Below, piece after piece: positions 9,151-15,660 of a DNA stretch of 44,041 nt. Origin of the DNA: Alphaproteobacteria bacterium (GTDB lineage: Bacteria > Pseudomonadota > Alphaproteobacteria > Micavibrionales > Micavibrionaceae); assembly GCA_020442425.1 (NCBI GenBank), contig JAGRKB010000092.1, positions 1 to 44,041 of the forward strand, written 5' to 3'. The position numbers were made by a program, and so were the translations under genes. Each line of letters begins with the position of its first letter. Position 1 is the first letter of the stretch. The notes under the pieces are model-generated. The model saw nothing but the letters and a program-made list of their open reading frames with translations, was not told the DNA's origin and did not search any database.

Positions 9151-9963
9151 CTAGAAGGGTGGGCAGGTTTTTCCTGTCGGGGACAGGGTGAATATCTCAT
9201 AGCCTGTCTCTGTTACGGCGAGTGAGTGTTCGAATTGTGCCGATAGACCTTTGTCGCGTGTGACTGCTGTCCAGCCATCTTGCAGAATTTTGGATTCAAA
9301 TGTTCCTGTGTTGATCATCGGTTCAATGGTAAAAAACATTCCCGGCTCCAGAACGGTTTCATCGGATGCGGGGTGGTAGTAATGCAGAATTTGAGGTTCG
9401 GCATGAAATGTTTTTCCCAAACCATGGCCGCAGAAATCCCGCACGACGGAGAAGCGGTTCGGGTGGGCAACGGCCTCGATGGCGCGTCCGATATCTCCGA
9501 TTGTCGAGCCTGGCTTTACTGTTTCAATGCCAGCCATCATGGCTTCATATGTTGTTTCCACCAATCTTTTTGCTTTTATATTCGGGGTGCCGGCGTAGAA
9601 CATGCGGCTGGTGTCGCCGTGCCAACCATCTAAAATCACAGTGACATCTATATTGATTATATCGCCGTTCATCAGTTTTTTTGGGCCCGGAATACCGTGG
9701 CAAATAACGTGATTGATCGATGTGCAGATGGACTTCGGGAAGCCGCGATAGTTCAGCGGGGCAGGGATCGCGCCATTTTTTGTGATAAACTCATGGCAGA
9801 TCCGGTTCAGTTCCTCAGTGGTTACGCCTACTTTAACGTGTTCTGTGATCATATCCAGAGTTTCTGCTGCCAAACGACCTGCTTTTCTCATTCCTTCAAA
9901 ATCGGCTTCGGAATGAAGCTCGATGCCTTGGGAAAAATTGTTTTTGCTTTGTGTTTGTGTCAC
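9151..9963 (-). CDS. map: type I methionine aminopeptidase
   Basis: Removes N-terminal methionine from new proteins in the cytoplasm. The five metal ligands of the pita-bread fold are visible: Asp in NIDVTVILDGWHGD (two Asp), His in GHGLGKTFH, Glu in FTIEPM and Glu in AQFEHS. The reading frame extends upstream to 10038 and overlaps the divergent CinA-type gene. The GTG at 9963 (MTQTQSKNNF, 270 aa) is chosen because AGGAGA lies eight bases upstream and the length then equals the family norm. It is transcribed divergently from the CinA-type gene across a 67-base gap. Confidence 0.96.
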   Translation of the reverse strand: MTQTQSKNNFSQGIELHSEADFEGMRKAGRLAAETLDMITEHVKVGVTTEELNRICHEFITKNGAIPAPLNYRGFPKSICTSINHVICHGIPGPKKLMNGDIINIDVTVILDGWHGDTSRMFYAGTPNIKAKRLVETTYEAMMAGIETVKPGSTIGDIGRAIEAVAHPNRFSVVRDFCGHGLGKTFHAEPQILHYYHPASDETVLEPGMFFTIEPMINTGTFESKILQDGWTAVTRDKGLSAQFEHSLAVTETGYEIFTLSPTGKTCPPF

Positions 9964-10030
9964 TTGACGTTTCTCCTGCAGAACCTTAACTTTGTCTAGA
10001 CTTAACGCAAACAGACCGGTTTGGCAATAA

Positions 10031-10795
10031 ATGGACAAAAAATACTCGGCTTCTCTTCTGATTATCGGAAATGAAATTCTCTCCGGCCGTACTCAGGATA
10101 CAAATACACAGTGGATTGGTAAGAAATTGGCTGAACGGGGGATTCATCTCGTTGAGGTGCGGGTGGTTCCGGATATCGAAGACGAAATTGTGTTTGCTGT
10201 AAATGCTTTGCGTAAGAAGGCCAGTTATTTATTTACTACGGGTGGTATCGGCCCGACCCATGATGATATTACGACGGAATCCGTTGCCAAGGCTATCGGC
10301 GTTCCTGTCGTTATGAGCGAGGACGCGCGGTTGGCGTTGTTATCCCATTACAAAAGGGAAGAGGATTTAACCCCTGCGCGGTTGAAAATGGCTCAAATTC
10401 CTGAGGGGGCTGTCCTTGTTCCCAATCCTGTTTCCGGTGCGCCGGGATATAGAATTGAGAATGTTTATGTGATGGCTGGTGTTCCGTTGATTATGCAGTC
10501 CATGCTGGATCATATTTTGCCTGAATTGAGTGAGGATGCTCCGATTTTGTCCAATACTGTCACTTGTGACTTGCCTGAAAGTGCAATTGCCATGCAGTTG
10601 GCAGAGATCCAGAAAGAGTACCCTATGATCGAGATTGGGAGCTATCCCCATTTTCGTGCAGGAGAGTTGGGATTGTCTGTGGTTTTGCGTTCAACAAATA
10701 ATCTTGCTTTGCATGAAGCCACGCAGAAAGTAGTTTTGTGCTTGGAGTCCTTGGGCGGAAAAGCACAGGCTGTAAGTATTCAGTCCAAGATTTGA
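10031..10795 (+). CDS. CinA N-terminal-type (molybdopterin-binding fold) protein
   Basis: A stand-alone MoaB/MogA-like domain of the kind found at the N-terminus of CinA (competence/damage-inducible protein). The diagnostic FTTGGIGPTHDDITTES is near residues 68-84, preceded by IGNEILSGRTQDTN at 12-25. It lacks the C-terminal nicotinamide-nucleotide amidase domain, as is usual for the roughly 250-aa alphaproteobacterial version. In two-domain CinA proteins this domain is linked to ADP-ribose pyrophosphatase activity. Whether this short form has it is not visible from sequence. A weak hairpin terminator follows at 10834-10857. Confidence 0.85.
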   Translation: MDKKYSASLLIIGNEILSGRTQDTNTQWIGKKLAERGIHLVEVRVVPDIEDEIVFAVNALRKKASYLFTTGGIGPTHDDITTESVAKAIGVPVVMSEDARLALLSHYKREEDLTPARLKMAQIPEGAVLVPNPVSGAPGYRIENVYVMAGVPLIMQSMLDHILPELSEDAPILSNTVTCDLPESAIAMQLAEIQKEYPMIEIGSYPHFRAGELGLSVVLRSTNNLALHEATQKVVLCLESLGGKAQAVSIQSKI

Positions 10796-10833
10796 TGTAA
10801 TTTTTTAGCGGATTTGGTTTTGTTCATTAGGGG

Positions 10834-10857
10834 AGGGCTATTGAATTAGCCCTTTCT
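10834..10857 (+). terminator. probable terminator of the CinA-type gene
   Basis: AGGGCTA (10834-10840) pairs with TAGCCCT (10847-10853) around TTGAAT, followed by the short run TTCT. The stem is good but the T tract is weak. Confidence 0.55.
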
Positions 10858-10974
10858 AGGCATTGAATTTATTGGGCTTTTACAATTTTTCTGGCAAAAT
10901 GAGCCATTATTATATAAAATGAATTCATTATATTAACGATTGTTTTGTATCGTTTTCTGGGTTGTGGGGTGTGT

Positions 10975-11190
10975 ATGAAGTTAGGGTCTATTATTCTCTC
11001 TGTTTTTGCTGCGTTTGCGGCAGCTTGCAATATCTTTCCTACCCAAGAAAAGGTGAGAGAAGAGCTTCTTAAAAAAATTGAACCCAAGACTATGCCCGAA
11101 GTAAATAGAGGCGATAGCGCGTCCTCTGAATTTTCCACGCGGAAATCAGAACATATCCCTTGGCAGTCCACTCAACTTGATTTGGAATAG
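10975..11190 (+). CDS. small predicted lipoprotein, 71 aa
   Basis: The start at ATG 10975 gives MKLGSIILSVFAAFAAAC, a short signal peptide with a lipobox-like AAAC and Cys18 as the lipidated residue. The mature part is about 54 residues, polar and without a recognisable domain. A start further upstream at 10945 would spoil the signal peptide. The gene lies 20 bases before the 619-aa metallopeptidase-like gene on the same strand, so the two may be co-transcribed. No function is known. Confidence 0.55.
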   Translation: MKLGSIILSVFAAFAAACNIFPTQEKVREELLKKIEPKTMPEVNRGDSASSEFSTRKSEHIPWQSTQLDLE

Positions 11191-11210
11191 TGAGGGGCTG
11201 ACGATAAGGA

Positions 11211-13070
11211 ATGAACTTTTTAGATAAACTAAAATCTATTTTTATCGATGAATTTAAAATGGGTGCAGAAATGCACTCCAGTAAACCTATCGTTTATATT
11301 GATCCAGATAAACTGGATGTGTGGCGTATCTCTAGGGAAGTTGAAATCATTCGATCAGCATTGATTGATGCAAAATTTTTAACAGAAGGTCAAAGGCTTC
11401 CGGCATTGTCCCCTGAAGAGCTGGAAAGAATGGAAAAAGATGAGAATTTAAAGGCCGTTGTCGAGAAGATTCGTCCCCATCTTCAAGAGCTTGAAAACAT
11501 TATGCTTGAGCATTACGAGCAAGACTATCCGGGCATATCTCATGCGGTCGTCAAAGAACATCTTTTGAACACATTGTTTAATTCTACTGGTGGAGGGCCG
11601 TTTTCCAGTAAGCGTCTTGTTGAAGATATGTGTGTTATTAACACGCCGTTAGAGGGGGAGCTTGATCCGGACGAAATGTATACCGGTCATGGTGTTTTTA
11701 GTTTGGTGGATATTGGGTATTCAAAAGAACATATCCGTCCGTTACCCGGAACGAAAGAGTTGTGGGAGCAATTTTCAGGAGAGCATGAGGGTGAACATTG
11801 TAATCAGCCTGTGAATGAAAAAGAACCGGGGATCGCGCGAGATATTGTTACTCTAAATGGTGAAATCGGATCGGATTTGGCTGCCTTAGAGACTTTGAGA
11901 AAAAATGGTCATCATGATGTAGCCCAAGCTGTTATTGATATGCGTGTTTTGGGTGCGGCGGATGGAGATTATAAGCATGCGACCAGTTTTTTTGTAGACA
12001 AGGATGCTCAATATCATGTGGCAACCGAAGAAGAATATTCGGCAATTGTTATTTTTAAAAATGAGATGAATGATGCCGTGGCTGAAGCTTCCGGATACTC
12101 TCGAAAAGATGCAGAGTTGTTGCGTAAAAAAGATCCTCAATCTTATGCTGATTTTTTAGAGCGTCAAATCGAAGCCGGAAATTTTCCGCTAAAACGTGCA
12201 ATGACGACAATCGAAATTCAAGATGAGTTCATGAAGCGTATGGGGGTAAGTTATGGCGACTTTTTGTCGATGCCTGTTGAAAAAGTTCCAGAAATGGTTA
12301 AGAAGTATCTCGAGGTCGAGGCTCAAACTGGTTTTGTTCGTATTCATCCCCAATCCGAATTTCTGGAGGGTATGGCTAAGCAATATGTTGGTGCCGTTAG
12401 ACGTGTGTTTACAGAGGAGACCAAGCCGGTAGACGGGACTGTATTTTCAAGAGAGAAAAAAAATGTTCCTGCGGAAATTAAAGAAGATCCTGACGCCAAA
12501 GAAGCGGAATGGGATGCAAAGCTTAAGGATGAGGCTGAATTTCAAAGATATGAAATTATGGACAAAGCCGTTTCTAAAGTTTTGGGTATTACAGAGCAAG
12601 AAGCTAGTGATTTGTCTATTAATGATCAGAAAAAATACATTCAGGCCGTTAAGCAAGCTTTGAAAAATGGAGAAATTGACTCTCATATGAGTATTCGTAT
12701 GTCGTGGGATGATCAACAAAAAGAAATTGCGAAAGTTTTTGGTAAAACTGTTGAGCAATTGGATGATATTCCAACTTCTATAAAAGATAAGATTTCTGAG
12801 TATCTTGAGAAAAGAGGGGTGTTTTCTCAAACTGTTTATAATCCACACCTTCTCCCTGCGATTGATGGCTTTATTAAAGACAACGAAATGACGGGTGATA
12901 AGGAGGTGGGGGCTTCTGCAAAAACCGATCATCGGACTGCATTGATGCAAAACTCTACAGAAATAACTGCGGAGCGAAGACAGGGCGCTGATTCTTCGCC
13001 AAGTCTACATGCCAAGGTGGATGGGGCAAATAACCGTCAGCCTTATCAATTTTATACTTCGTTGACTTGA
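11211..13070 (+). CDS. unknown 619-aa protein with a thermolysin-like HExxH...ExxxD motif
   Basis: I do not recognise the family. Residues 192-196 read HEGEH, a perfect HExxH zinc motif. 22 residues after the second His, GEIGSD places Glu218 and Asp222 as the ExxxD element that gives the third zinc ligand in gluzincins (thermolysin spacing is 20). The sequence shows no signal peptide or membrane segment, so the protein is probably cytoplasmic unless exported by a dedicated system. Three short helical repeats of the form hxKhhGhT...P...hxxYLE lie at 339-368, 453-484 and 505-533. The C-terminus (545-619) is polar and likely disordered. The Shine-Dalgarno is poorly spaced (AAGGA directly before ATG). 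The gene ends inside the convergent coiled-coil gene (19-base overlap). Peptidase activity is inference. Confidence 0.7.
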   Translation: MNFLDKLKSIFIDEFKMGAEMHSSKPIVYIDPDKLDVWRISREVEIIRSALIDAKFLTEGQRLPALSPEELERMEKDENLKAVVEKIRPHLQELENIMLEHYEQDYPGISHAVVKEHLLNTLFNSTGGGPFSSKRLVEDMCVINTPLEGELDPDEMYTGHGVFSLVDIGYSKEHIRPLPGTKELWEQFSGEHEGEHCNQPVNEKEPGIARDIVTLNGEIGSDLAALETLRKNGHHDVAQAVIDMRVLGAADGDYKHATSFFVDKDAQYHVATEEEYSAIVIFKNEMNDAVAEASGYSRKDAELLRKKDPQSYADFLERQIEAGNFPLKRAMTTIEIQDEFMKRMGVSYGDFLSMPVEKVPEMVKKYLEVEAQTGFVRIHPQSEFLEGMAKQYVGAVRRVFTEETKPVDGTVFSREKKNVPAEIKEDPDAKEAEWDAKLKDEAEFQRYEIMDKAVSKVLGITEQEASDLSINDQKKYIQAVKQALKNGEIDSHMSIRMSWDDQQKEIAKVFGKTVEQLDDIPTSIKDKISEYLEKRGVFSQTVYNPHLLPAIDGFIKDNEMTGDKEVGASAKTDHRTALMQNSTEITAERRQGADSSPSLHAKVDGANNRQPYQFYTSLT

Positions 13071-13633
13071 GTGTTATCCCCAAATTTTTCCTTGATTGTT
13101 TTTATTGTATGATCGATTTTAACTATAAAGATATCTGATGTCGTGTCTTCATACTTATTTTTTAGATTCTCAAGGAAAGAAATCATTTTTTCCATATTTT
13201 TTCTGTCTTTTTCCGGAGCATAGAATTGCTTCATGAAGGCTGAATAATCTTTTTCAAAAGATTGCCTTTCTTTTATTAGTTTTCCTATGAGAGCATGGTT
13301 GTGTTCTGTATTTGCATTCTTGATTTTATCTAGGCAGCTAACCATGCGTTCTTGAAATACTGAACGTTTTTCCTTTACAAGTTCATCTTCGCTTGCAGAA
13401 AGGTCTCTTGTGACTGGGAGTTGTGCTAGTCTTTTATACTCCTCTGCTTCGTCATAAAGACCTTCTCGTTCGAAATCTGTATGTATCAGTAAGTTTCCAA
13501 AGCCAGTATCTTTTAGTGAGCTGTTTGGTTCCGGTAATTTGATGGATGAATTTTTATTTCTTTTTCGAACCGAAGAATAAATAAAATAAGAAGCAACAAA
13601 AACAATTGCCAAAATTACGTATGCGCTGGTCAT
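13052..13633 (-). CDS. membrane-anchored coiled-coil protein, 193 aa
   Basis: I do not recognise this protein. The start at ATG 13633 gives one N-terminal membrane helix (MTSAYVILAIVFVASYFIY, residues 1-19) followed by a KRNK positive patch, which predicts an N-out anchor with a cytoplasmic body. Residues 55-185 are highly charged and helical (for example EYKRLA, KEKRSVFQERM, KNMEKMISFLENLKNKY), consistent with a coiled coil. An upstream TTG at 13663 would add ten residues but has no better ribosome site. It converges with the 619-aa gene and overlaps its last 19 bases. Confidence 0.6.
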   Translation of the reverse strand: MTSAYVILAIVFVASYFIYSSVRKRNKNSSIKLPEPNSSLKDTGFGNLLIHTDFEREGLYDEAEEYKRLAQLPVTRDLSASEDELVKEKRSVFQERMVSCLDKIKNANTEHNHALIGKLIKERQSFEKDYSAFMKQFYAPEKDRKNMEKMISFLENLKNKYEDTTSDIFIVKIDHTIKTIKEKFGDNTQVNEV

Positions 13634-13747
13634 GTTAGCAGTATAACATTGTGGCTTTGTCAATAAAACAATAAAACCTTGTTGCTTGTGGCGGTGTTAA
13701 TGGATTGGAATATCTTTATTGTTTTTTGTTGAAGCTTGGAGCGGGAA

Positions 13748-14059
13748 TGGTGCGGGCGGGGGGACTTGAACCCCCAAGGATATTGCTATCCGACGGATTT
13801 TCTTACCATCTACGGCTTTCGCCGCGCTCGTGCGTCACGAGTTTGTGGTCTGGACTATCCCTTCACCGTTGCAAAGTTCTTTGCCTTAGGTGCTGCCCGT
13901 CTAGTCTCTACACCTTCCTTCCGTTTCCGGAAGGCTTGGCTCGGGATTACCAGTTTAAAGGTTTCCCCGAATTTGAGCAGTTCTGCATCAAAGGTTTCCC
14001 TTGTGAGCACTCAATTTTTCGTCTAAGTCCGTTGCGTCTACCGATTTCGCCACGCCCGC
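13748..14059 (-). tRNA. tRNA-Leu(UAA) interrupted by a group I intron
   Basis: Acceptor stem GCGGGCG (14059-14053) pairs with CGCCCGC (13752-13758). The discriminator A and an encoded CCA are at 13748-13751. The T arm GGGGG-TTCAAGT-CCCCC is complete. The class II variable arm is GGATA-GCAA-TATCC. The anticodon stem ACGGA/TCCGT closes the loop CTTAAAA with anticodon TAA only when 223 bases (13802-14024) are removed. The spliced tRNA is 89 nt including CCA. Exon 1 (35 nt) ends ...GGACTT after U34; exon 2 (54 nt) begins AAAATCC. A promoter-like TTGGCG-N17-TATAGA lies just upstream on the same strand. Confidence 0.95.
13802..14024 (-). ncRNA. self-splicing group I intron (IC3-like) in tRNA-Leu(UAA)
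   Basis: The 223-nt insertion has group I hallmarks. The upstream exon ends in U (GGACTT), which can pair as ACTT with intron GAGT (P1 with the U-G wobble at the splice site). The P4-P5 strand GGGGAAACC is followed by AATCCCGAGCCAAGC. The P7 pair is formed by AGACTA in GTAGAGACTAGACGG and TAGTC in GGATAGTCC. A GNRA-capped hairpin CGGC-GAAA-GCCG (P9) precedes the 3' end, and the terminal base is G. The core closely resembles the cyanobacterial and plastid tRNA-Leu(UAA) intron at the same insertion point. It encodes no homing endonuclease. Self-splicing is inferred from the intact core. Confidence 0.93.
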
Positions 14060-14078
14060 TTATTATTTTGAGGCATAA

Positions 14079-14107
14079 TCTATAACCTCGAAATTTCCTT
14101 CCGCCAA
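14079..14107 (-). promoter_or_regulatory. probable promoter of tRNA-Leu
   Basis: On the minus strand, TTGGCG (14107-14102), 17 bases, then TATAGA (14084-14079). Transcription would start about 12 bases before the tRNA 5' end at 14059. Confidence 0.55.
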
Positions 14108-14138
14108 GTCTAAATTTATGTTTTCGGTGTCTTTTGTT

Positions 14139-14483
14139 TCAAGAGGACATTGAGGCTTTGCACAGTATTTCTATGGTTTGTTTGCCTTTATCTGTCAGGT
14201 AGAGTTCTTTTTTTCGCCGCTCTGTCTCGGAGACACGCATTTCTATGAGCTCGTAGGGGGTTCCTTTTTGGCGGAATTTCGAGAGAGCGCCTGTGATCCT
14301 TGAAATTGTCGAAAGGGCTAGTCCTGTTCGTTCCGATAGGTCTGTTAGGGAGCAGCCTTCATTTTTGGCGATTTCCATTAGGCAGATTGCGTATTGAATC
14401 GGAAATTCCGGGTCAATGTTTTTGAGTTGGTATAGTATTGTGAGGAGACGTTCTCCCGCTTTGTTTTGGTTCTGGTCTATCAT
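14139..14483 (-). CDS. MarR-like winged-helix transcriptional regulator
   Basis: A small winged-helix DNA-binding protein (114 aa). The helix-turn-helix is clear at about residues 44-68: CSLTDLSERTGLALSTISRI, with the recognition helix rich in Ser/Thr. The wing follows with ELIEMRVSETERRKKELYLT and the MarR-typical LTDKGKQTIE. It is shorter than full MarR (about 140 aa) and lacks most of the N-terminal dimerisation helix. The ligand and targets are unknown. It lies upstream of tRNA-Leu on the same strand. A CAACGG/CCGTTG inverted repeat 110 bases upstream could be its own operator. Confidence 0.75.
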   Translation of the reverse strand: MIDQNQNKAGERLLTILYQLKNIDPEFPIQYAICLMEIAKNEGCSLTDLSERTGLALSTISRITGALSKFRQKGTPYELIEMRVSETERRKKELYLTDKGKQTIEILCKASMSS

Positions 14484-14589
14484 TTTTTATAGTTTGGTTT
14501 TCCGCTATCAATGTCTTCCAAGGGGTCAGAATGATCCTTGTCCATGGAATATCAATTAGTATTTCATTATTCCATTTATTGATAGTTAA

Positions 14590-14632
14590 CAACGGTTTTA
14601 ATCCGTTGACAATTGATACTTCGGTATATATT
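14590..14632 (+). promoter_or_regulatory. promoter-like element with overlapping inverted repeat
   Basis: TTGACA (14606-14611) and TATATT (14627-14632) are separated by 15 bases, which is short. The inverted repeat CAACGG-TTTTAAT-CCGTTG (14590-14608) overlaps the -35 box, a position where a repressor such as the neighbouring MarR-like protein could act. No gene follows on this strand before the terminator at 14818. Confidence 0.35.
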
Positions 14633-14817
14633 GCCCCGAATGGTTTGACTTTGATGTAAAGACCCAAAATTTTGACCCCAAATATTTTACCCGACTAGCA
14701 TATAGTAAGTACTTATGTATTCAACCCAACGCAGTAAGTCCTATCATCGCATGTATGTCTTAAGAAATGCATAAATTAGACTTTTGTATATACTACCTGT
14801 GGGTGAGTGTATCTTTG

Positions 14818-14852
14818 GGATAGGTTTTTTCAGAGAAATCCTATCCTTTTTT
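14818..14852 (+). terminator. intrinsic terminator on the plus strand, with no annotated gene before it
   Basis: GGATAGG (14818-14824) pairs with CCTATCC (14840-14846), followed directly by TTTTTT. The T run is only on the plus strand, so it does not serve the minus-strand pentapeptide gene that ends at 14862. Nothing coding lies upstream on the plus strand. Confidence 0.65.
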
Positions 14853-14861
14853 GTTTTTCTC

Positions 14862-15431
14862 TTAGTTTTCAGCCATTTTACTTGATTTTCTAGGCGTAAT
14901 TATCTTCCTTAAAACTGTTTTCATAAGAAACTTTGTAAGTTTATAATGATCTTTAAATGCAATCTTATGGTGTGCTTGGTTTGTGCGGGAATTATCCGAA
15001 ATGTATGCAGGTGATTCAAGTTTATGGGCGGTTGCAAAATTTAGTTGGTTAGTAAGGCTTCCAGAAAAGACAGGATTTTGGAAAATTGCTTGCGCAATGT
15101 CGGTCTTTTTGAAGTTAACATGTTCAAATCTGCAGTAATGGAAGTCCGAGTAGCACAGGCAAGCATCTTCCAGATTAGAATATGATAAATTGCAATAGAA
15201 TAGGGAAGCTTCCGAAATGTTGGCTCCCTTTAAATTGCAGTTTATTAGTGATGCATTTCTGAGGTTCAATCCATCCAAATTAGCATTTTTCAGGTTCTCA
15301 TTGCTTAAAAATAGTCCGTCGAGTGGAATGTTGTGGGTTATGCAATGTTCCAAGGCTTCTGCTGTGGAGGTGTGTTCGCCACTGTACAATGGTTCATGAG
15401 CCTGATTTCTCAGGGTAATGTGTTTTTTCAT
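14862..15431 (-). CDS. pentapeptide-repeat protein, 189 aa
   Basis: Contains about 14 pentapeptide repeats of the A(D/N)LxN type at roughly residues 42-115 (for example NLKNANLDGLNLRNASL), which form a right-handed quadrilateral beta-helix. The N-terminal part (MKKHITLRNQAHEPLYSGEH) resembles the lead-in of other short bacterial members. The C-terminus is basic and ends KIITPRKSSKMAEN. The start at ATG 15431 is supported by GGGAG seven bases upstream; the frame runs on to 15482 without a ribosome site. Some members of the class protect DNA gyrase, but nothing here shows that. It is a single gene. Confidence 0.85.
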   Translation of the reverse strand: MKKHITLRNQAHEPLYSGEHTSTAEALEHCITHNIPLDGLFLSNENLKNANLDGLNLRNASLINCNLKGANISEASLFYCNLSYSNLEDACLCYSDFHYCRFEHVNFKKTDIAQAIFQNPVFSGSLTNQLNFATAHKLESPAYISDNSRTNQAHHKIAFKDHYKLTKFLMKTVLRKIITPRKSSKMAEN

Positions 15432-15660
15432 GTTCTTTCTCCCAAAAAGTTTCGTATGATGCGACGTAGAGGTCGCATTCATACGGGTGATATGTTTTTT
15501 TGCTCTATTGAGGCTATCCCCAGAAGATTTGCCCTATCAACAGTTGATACATATCAATCTATTTATTATAGGACTTGTTACTTGATGTCAATGGTTTTTG
15601 TCATATTTTGGGGTGGGTTGAGTTTTTGTGGATTTTTGTATGGCTAATAAGGAAGAAAGT

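Larger units (their letters stand above)
14484..14861. other. 378-base gene-free region with promoter-like and terminator signals
   Basis: No convincing gene lies here. An 84-codon minus-strand frame at 14413-14667 overlaps the MarR-like gene and looks spurious. The stretch is AT-rich. It holds a CAACGG-N7-CCGTTG inverted repeat (14590-14608), a TTGACA/TATATT pair on the plus strand, and a plus-strand intrinsic terminator at 14818-14852. It may therefore encode a short RNA. Confidence 0.5.

Noticed and set aside
11886..12950. Minus-strand frames inside the 619-aa gene
   Set aside because: They are rich in Phe, Ile, Asn and His, as expected from the antisense of an acidic, Lys-rich protein.
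13705..14085. Two plus-strand open frames of 126 and 96 codons
   Set aside because: They lie antisense to the tRNA-Leu gene and its intron. Sequences such as RAGGLEPPR are the familiar translation of the antisense of a tRNA-Leu 3' end.
14413..14667. 84-codon minus-strand frame
   Set aside because: It overlaps the start of the MarR-like gene in another frame, has no ribosome site and no protein-like pattern.
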